From NCBI GenBank assembly GCA_015233485.1, contig JADFXO010000195.1, forward strand, positions 1 through 7,319: a stretch of 7,319 nt of DNA, read 5' to 3'. Position numbers and translations under genes: made by a program. Origin of the DNA: Nitrospirota bacterium. GTDB taxonomy: Bacteria; Nitrospirota; Thermodesulfovibrionia; Thermodesulfovibrionales; Magnetobacteriaceae. The notes under the pieces were generated by a model that saw only the letters and a program-made list of their open reading frames with translations, did no database searches and was not told the origin of the DNA. This document shows, in pieces, positions 5,362-7,319 of the stretch (its first letter is position 1; each line of letters starts with the position of its first letter).

Positions 5362-7125
5362 CTATTGTATAGCGTCCTTTAGTGTGTAGAGATTTCTCTC
5401 CACGATTTCCGTAATGACAACATCTGGCCTTTCTTTTTCGATAATATCCATATCGAATGCCATTGTCCATACATAGACGCTGCGCCGGAAATGCTCGGCG
5501 AAGAAACTCAAAGGGTGCATGAAAAAGGAATCTCTGAAGACAACGACTTTCGGCAGTCCGCTGTCATTTAATTCTCTGGCGATTAAAGGATTGGCGGGGG
5601 TTCGGTAAGTGTTTATGTAGTCACCGGGGACGCTGTCTCTGCTTTTGTATGGGATTAAAGGCGTAAAATCCACTTTATCGTCCGTAAAAAGATCGGAAAC
5701 AGATAGAAGCCTGTAAAGGTCGCCTCCGTCTTTGGTTGTGTAGTTGATTTTGAACCCGGAAATATCCATAGGGACAAGCCGCGGGTAATCCTTTCTCAGG
5801 GTATTTATGATTTTCTGATAACCCCAAAATGCTCCATAGGAGTTCCAGTGGGTATCGGTCTTAAAATACAGCCTGCCTTTGTGTTTTGCCTTTATAAGGG
5901 TATCTCTCAAATCGATTATATTGAATGTCGTGTTGTCCATTAACTCAATAATCTGGTCTATTTTGGTCGTGCCGCTGACTTTATTTATATAATCAGGCAG
6001 ATATTCCGGATAAATAGTTTCCTTATTTGGAGGAATGAGCAGGTAGTAGTTAATGCCTCTGTCCCTAAGCCATCTTTGTCTGGCCAGAAGGGTTCTTCTA
6101 ATCCTTAATAGTTCATCCTGTGTAAAGGGCGCGTTGCCTCTATAGTCTTCGAGGGTCTTTATGGCGCTTATATAGAGCCACCCATCGCGTCCGAATACCA
6201 CCTGCTCAGGGATAGGGGAGTTTTTTAAAAAAGTTATTTTAACCCGGTTATTCCAGCGTATCAACATATCTCTGAATCCGAAATTATCTTCAAAATATTG
6301 GGTGTATTGATCGGGGAATTTGGTCAGATTTTCTATGGAAAGCCTGGGTTTTGAAGCAAGCGTCCTCTGCTCGCTGATGTTAACCTGATAGGTAATCATA
6401 AGGAAGGTGCTTAAAAGCGGCAGGCTGATAAATACGAGGAATACCAAAGAGATAAATACGCCGGGCCTACAGTACAATTCTACCTGCGGAAAACGCACAA
6501 ACATCAAAACCACAAGACATAATATAGTAAATATGAGGACACACGCGTTTGACAGGTAGTGTTTATCCATCGAGCGGACGAGGTCGTCAAACGCGCCGGT
6601 AATATGCCAGTTTGTTAAAAAAGCCGGATATTTTATCGGATAAAAGTACAATGCCCCGCCGGAGATTGTACCCTTGACGACGTTTTCGTTAGGAGGAAAC
6701 ATCCTGTAAATTTCCTCCGGAGTCCACTTATACTCTTTAAATAATGTCATTATGCGAATGCTCTTAATTGCGACGACGCCTTTGCCATCACCCAAAAGAA
6801 GACTTAACGCCGTAATTTTATGAATATTTTGGGGGCATTTAAACTTTAAGATCTTAAACCCATCGCTGGCTTTAAGATCTGCCGTAACAGAGTTCTCCTC
6901 GGAGATACCGTTTTCGTCAGGGAAATAAATCCTTGGGGTGATGTTTTTAGAGGAGCTCATTTCGACGAAAACCCTGATAATCAAATAGGTGTCAAGTTTC
7001 TTGAAGAACAAATATGATGAGGAAAATGCCAGCAGCACGATAAGCAGCCGGAGCGCCATGGCGCTGCAAAAGTACCGGGCAACGGAGGTCTTAATCTTAG
7101 TCCACGAGTTATTATCAACAATCAT
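5362..7125 (-). CDS. AlgJ/AlgX-like membrane-anchored SGNH polysaccharide O-acetyltransferase-like protein
   Basis: The C-terminal part (about 260-587) resembles the SGNH-hydrolase-like domain of alginate acetylation proteins AlgJ and AlgX: FEDNFGFRDMLIRWNNRVK (278-296), FGRDGWLYIS (311-320), LLIPPNKETIYPEYLP (362-377), DTHWNSYGA (424-432, catalytic Asp424/His426) and FRDSFF (530-535, likely nucleophile Ser533). Such proteins transfer acetyl groups to exopolysaccharide outside the cytoplasmic membrane, usually with an MBOAT partner, which is not in view. Likely membrane spans are 24-41, 193-211 and 223-246. An extracytoplasmic domain of about 150 residues (42-192) lies between the first two, and the catalytic domain also faces outward. 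That first domain is unrecognised. The ATG at 7125 has an in-frame TAG upstream but no clear Shine-Dalgarno site. The exact polymer substrate is unknown. Confidence 0.8.
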   Translation of the reverse strand: MIVDNNSWTKIKTSVARYFCSAMALRLLIVLLAFSSSYLFFKKLDTYLIIRVFVEMSSSKNITPRIYFPDENGISEENSVTADLKASDGFKILKFKCPQNIHKITALSLLLGDGKGVVAIKSIRIMTLFKEYKWTPEEIYRMFPPNENVVKGTISGGALYFYPIKYPAFLTNWHITGAFDDLVRSMDKHYLSNACVLIFTILCLVVLMFVRFPQVELYCRPGVFISLVFLVFISLPLLSTFLMITYQVNISEQRTLASKPRLSIENLTKFPDQYTQYFEDNFGFRDMLIRWNNRVKITFLKNSPIPEQVVFGRDGWLYISAIKTLEDYRGNAPFTQDELLRIRRTLLARQRWLRDRGINYYLLIPPNKETIYPEYLPDYINKVSGTTKIDQIIELMDNTTFNIIDLRDTLIKAKHKGRLYFKTDTHWNSYGAFWGYQKIINTLRKDYPRLVPMDISGFKINYTTKDGGDLYRLLSVSDLFTDDKVDFTPLIPYKSRDSVPGDYINTYRTPANPLIARELNDSGLPKVVVFRDSFFMHPLSFFAEHFRRSVYVWTMAFDMDIIEKERPDVVITEIVERNLYTLKDAIQ

Positions 7126-7146
7126 AAGTGTCTATCAGTATTGGTA

Positions 7147-7176
7147 ACTATATCACAGAGTGACAACTTCAGGCAA
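7147..7176 (-). promoter_or_regulatory. Possible promoter for the AlgJ-like gene
   Basis: On the minus strand, TATAGT (7152-7147) is preceded by TGA, giving an extended -10, with TTGCCT (7176-7171) 18 bases upstream. Transcription would start near 7140, leaving a leader of about 15 bases and little room for a ribosome site, consistent with the weak one seen. Motif-based only. Confidence 0.35.
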
Positions 7177-7214
7177 CACCCGGCAACTCAGGGCCACGGT
7201 AAATTTGTTCTCCA

Positions 7215-7319
7215 TCAGGCAAGTGCCGTAGAAGCAGAGTTTTTTGACATACGTAAGTAGTCGAAGACCAAGCGAATGTTAAGCATAAGCTCTCTCATTT
7301 TCTGTGCTACGCTGCGGAC
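7215..7319 (-). CDS. Possible C-terminal end of an unknown leftward gene
   Basis: An open frame enters from the right edge and ends at TGA 7217-7215, giving 34 codons: VRSVAQKMRELMLNIRLVF, then DYLRMSKNSASTALA. It has a helix-like, basic and leucine-rich look but matches no family I recognise. If real it would end 89 bases before the AlgJ-like gene on the same strand. An open frame of this length is easily chance, so this is only a candidate. The remaining bases between it and the AlgJ-like gene hold only the possible promoter. Confidence 0.2.
   Translation of the reverse strand, partial: VRSVAQKMRELMLNIRLVFDYLRMSKNSASTALA

Noticed and set aside
7231..7250. Plus-strand TTGACA-like -35 near 7243
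   Set aside because: No -10-like hexamer lies at a suitable distance downstream and no rightward gene follows in the window.

Overview
The window is bacterial and reads as a housekeeping chromosomal locus with small accessory genes at one edge. The leftward (minus) order tRNA-Gln, prs, rplY, pth, divergent from a rightward rplM, rpsI, argC set, is an arrangement I associate with Gram-negative, delta-proteobacteria-like lineages (Desulfobacterota or Nitrospirota type). The 216-residue Ctc-type L25 and a tri-membrane AlgJ/AlgX-like protein fit a diderm. The taxonomic call is an inference from gene order and protein style, not a proven identity.

Layout. Reading leftward from about 3100: a sigma-70-like promoter, tRNA-Gln(UUG), prs (PRPP synthesis), rplY/ctc (ribosomal protein L25), pth (peptidyl-tRNA hydrolase), a broken DUF2283 gene, a short HicB-type protein, and the start of a pyruvate-kinase-C-terminal-like gene that runs off the left edge. 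Spacings are tight (4-nt overlap, 4-nt, 9-nt and 21-nt gaps), which suggests one transcription unit with coupled translation. The tRNA would be cut out of the same transcript. Reading rightward from about 3140: a second promoter, a GC-rich repetitive leader, rplM (L13), rpsI (S9), a palindromic repeat, then argC (arginine biosynthesis). A leftward 587-codon gene for a membrane-anchored SGNH-type polysaccharide O-acetyltransferase-like protein faces argC with a 15-bp gap. The last ~190 bases hold its probable promoter and the possible tail of another leftward gene.

Functional theme. Most genes serve translation (tRNA-Gln, L25, Pth, L13, S9) or precursor supply (PRPP, arginine). The two divergent operons start from back-to-back promoters whose -35 boxes are the arms of a perfect 9-bp palindrome, so they may be co-regulated.

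Most notable points: the palindromic divergent promoter; the rplM leader, with one ACCGCC and three downstream GGCGGT copies; a pth gene with no ATG, GTG or TTG start in frame at the right place; a DUF2283 relic carrying both a nonsense codon and a frameshift next to a HicB-type gene with no visible HicA; and an uncharacterised N-terminal extracytoplasmic domain on the AlgJ-like protein. I did not find a clear new multi-gene system. The accessory trio at the left edge is the nearest candidate, but it is cut by the window border.
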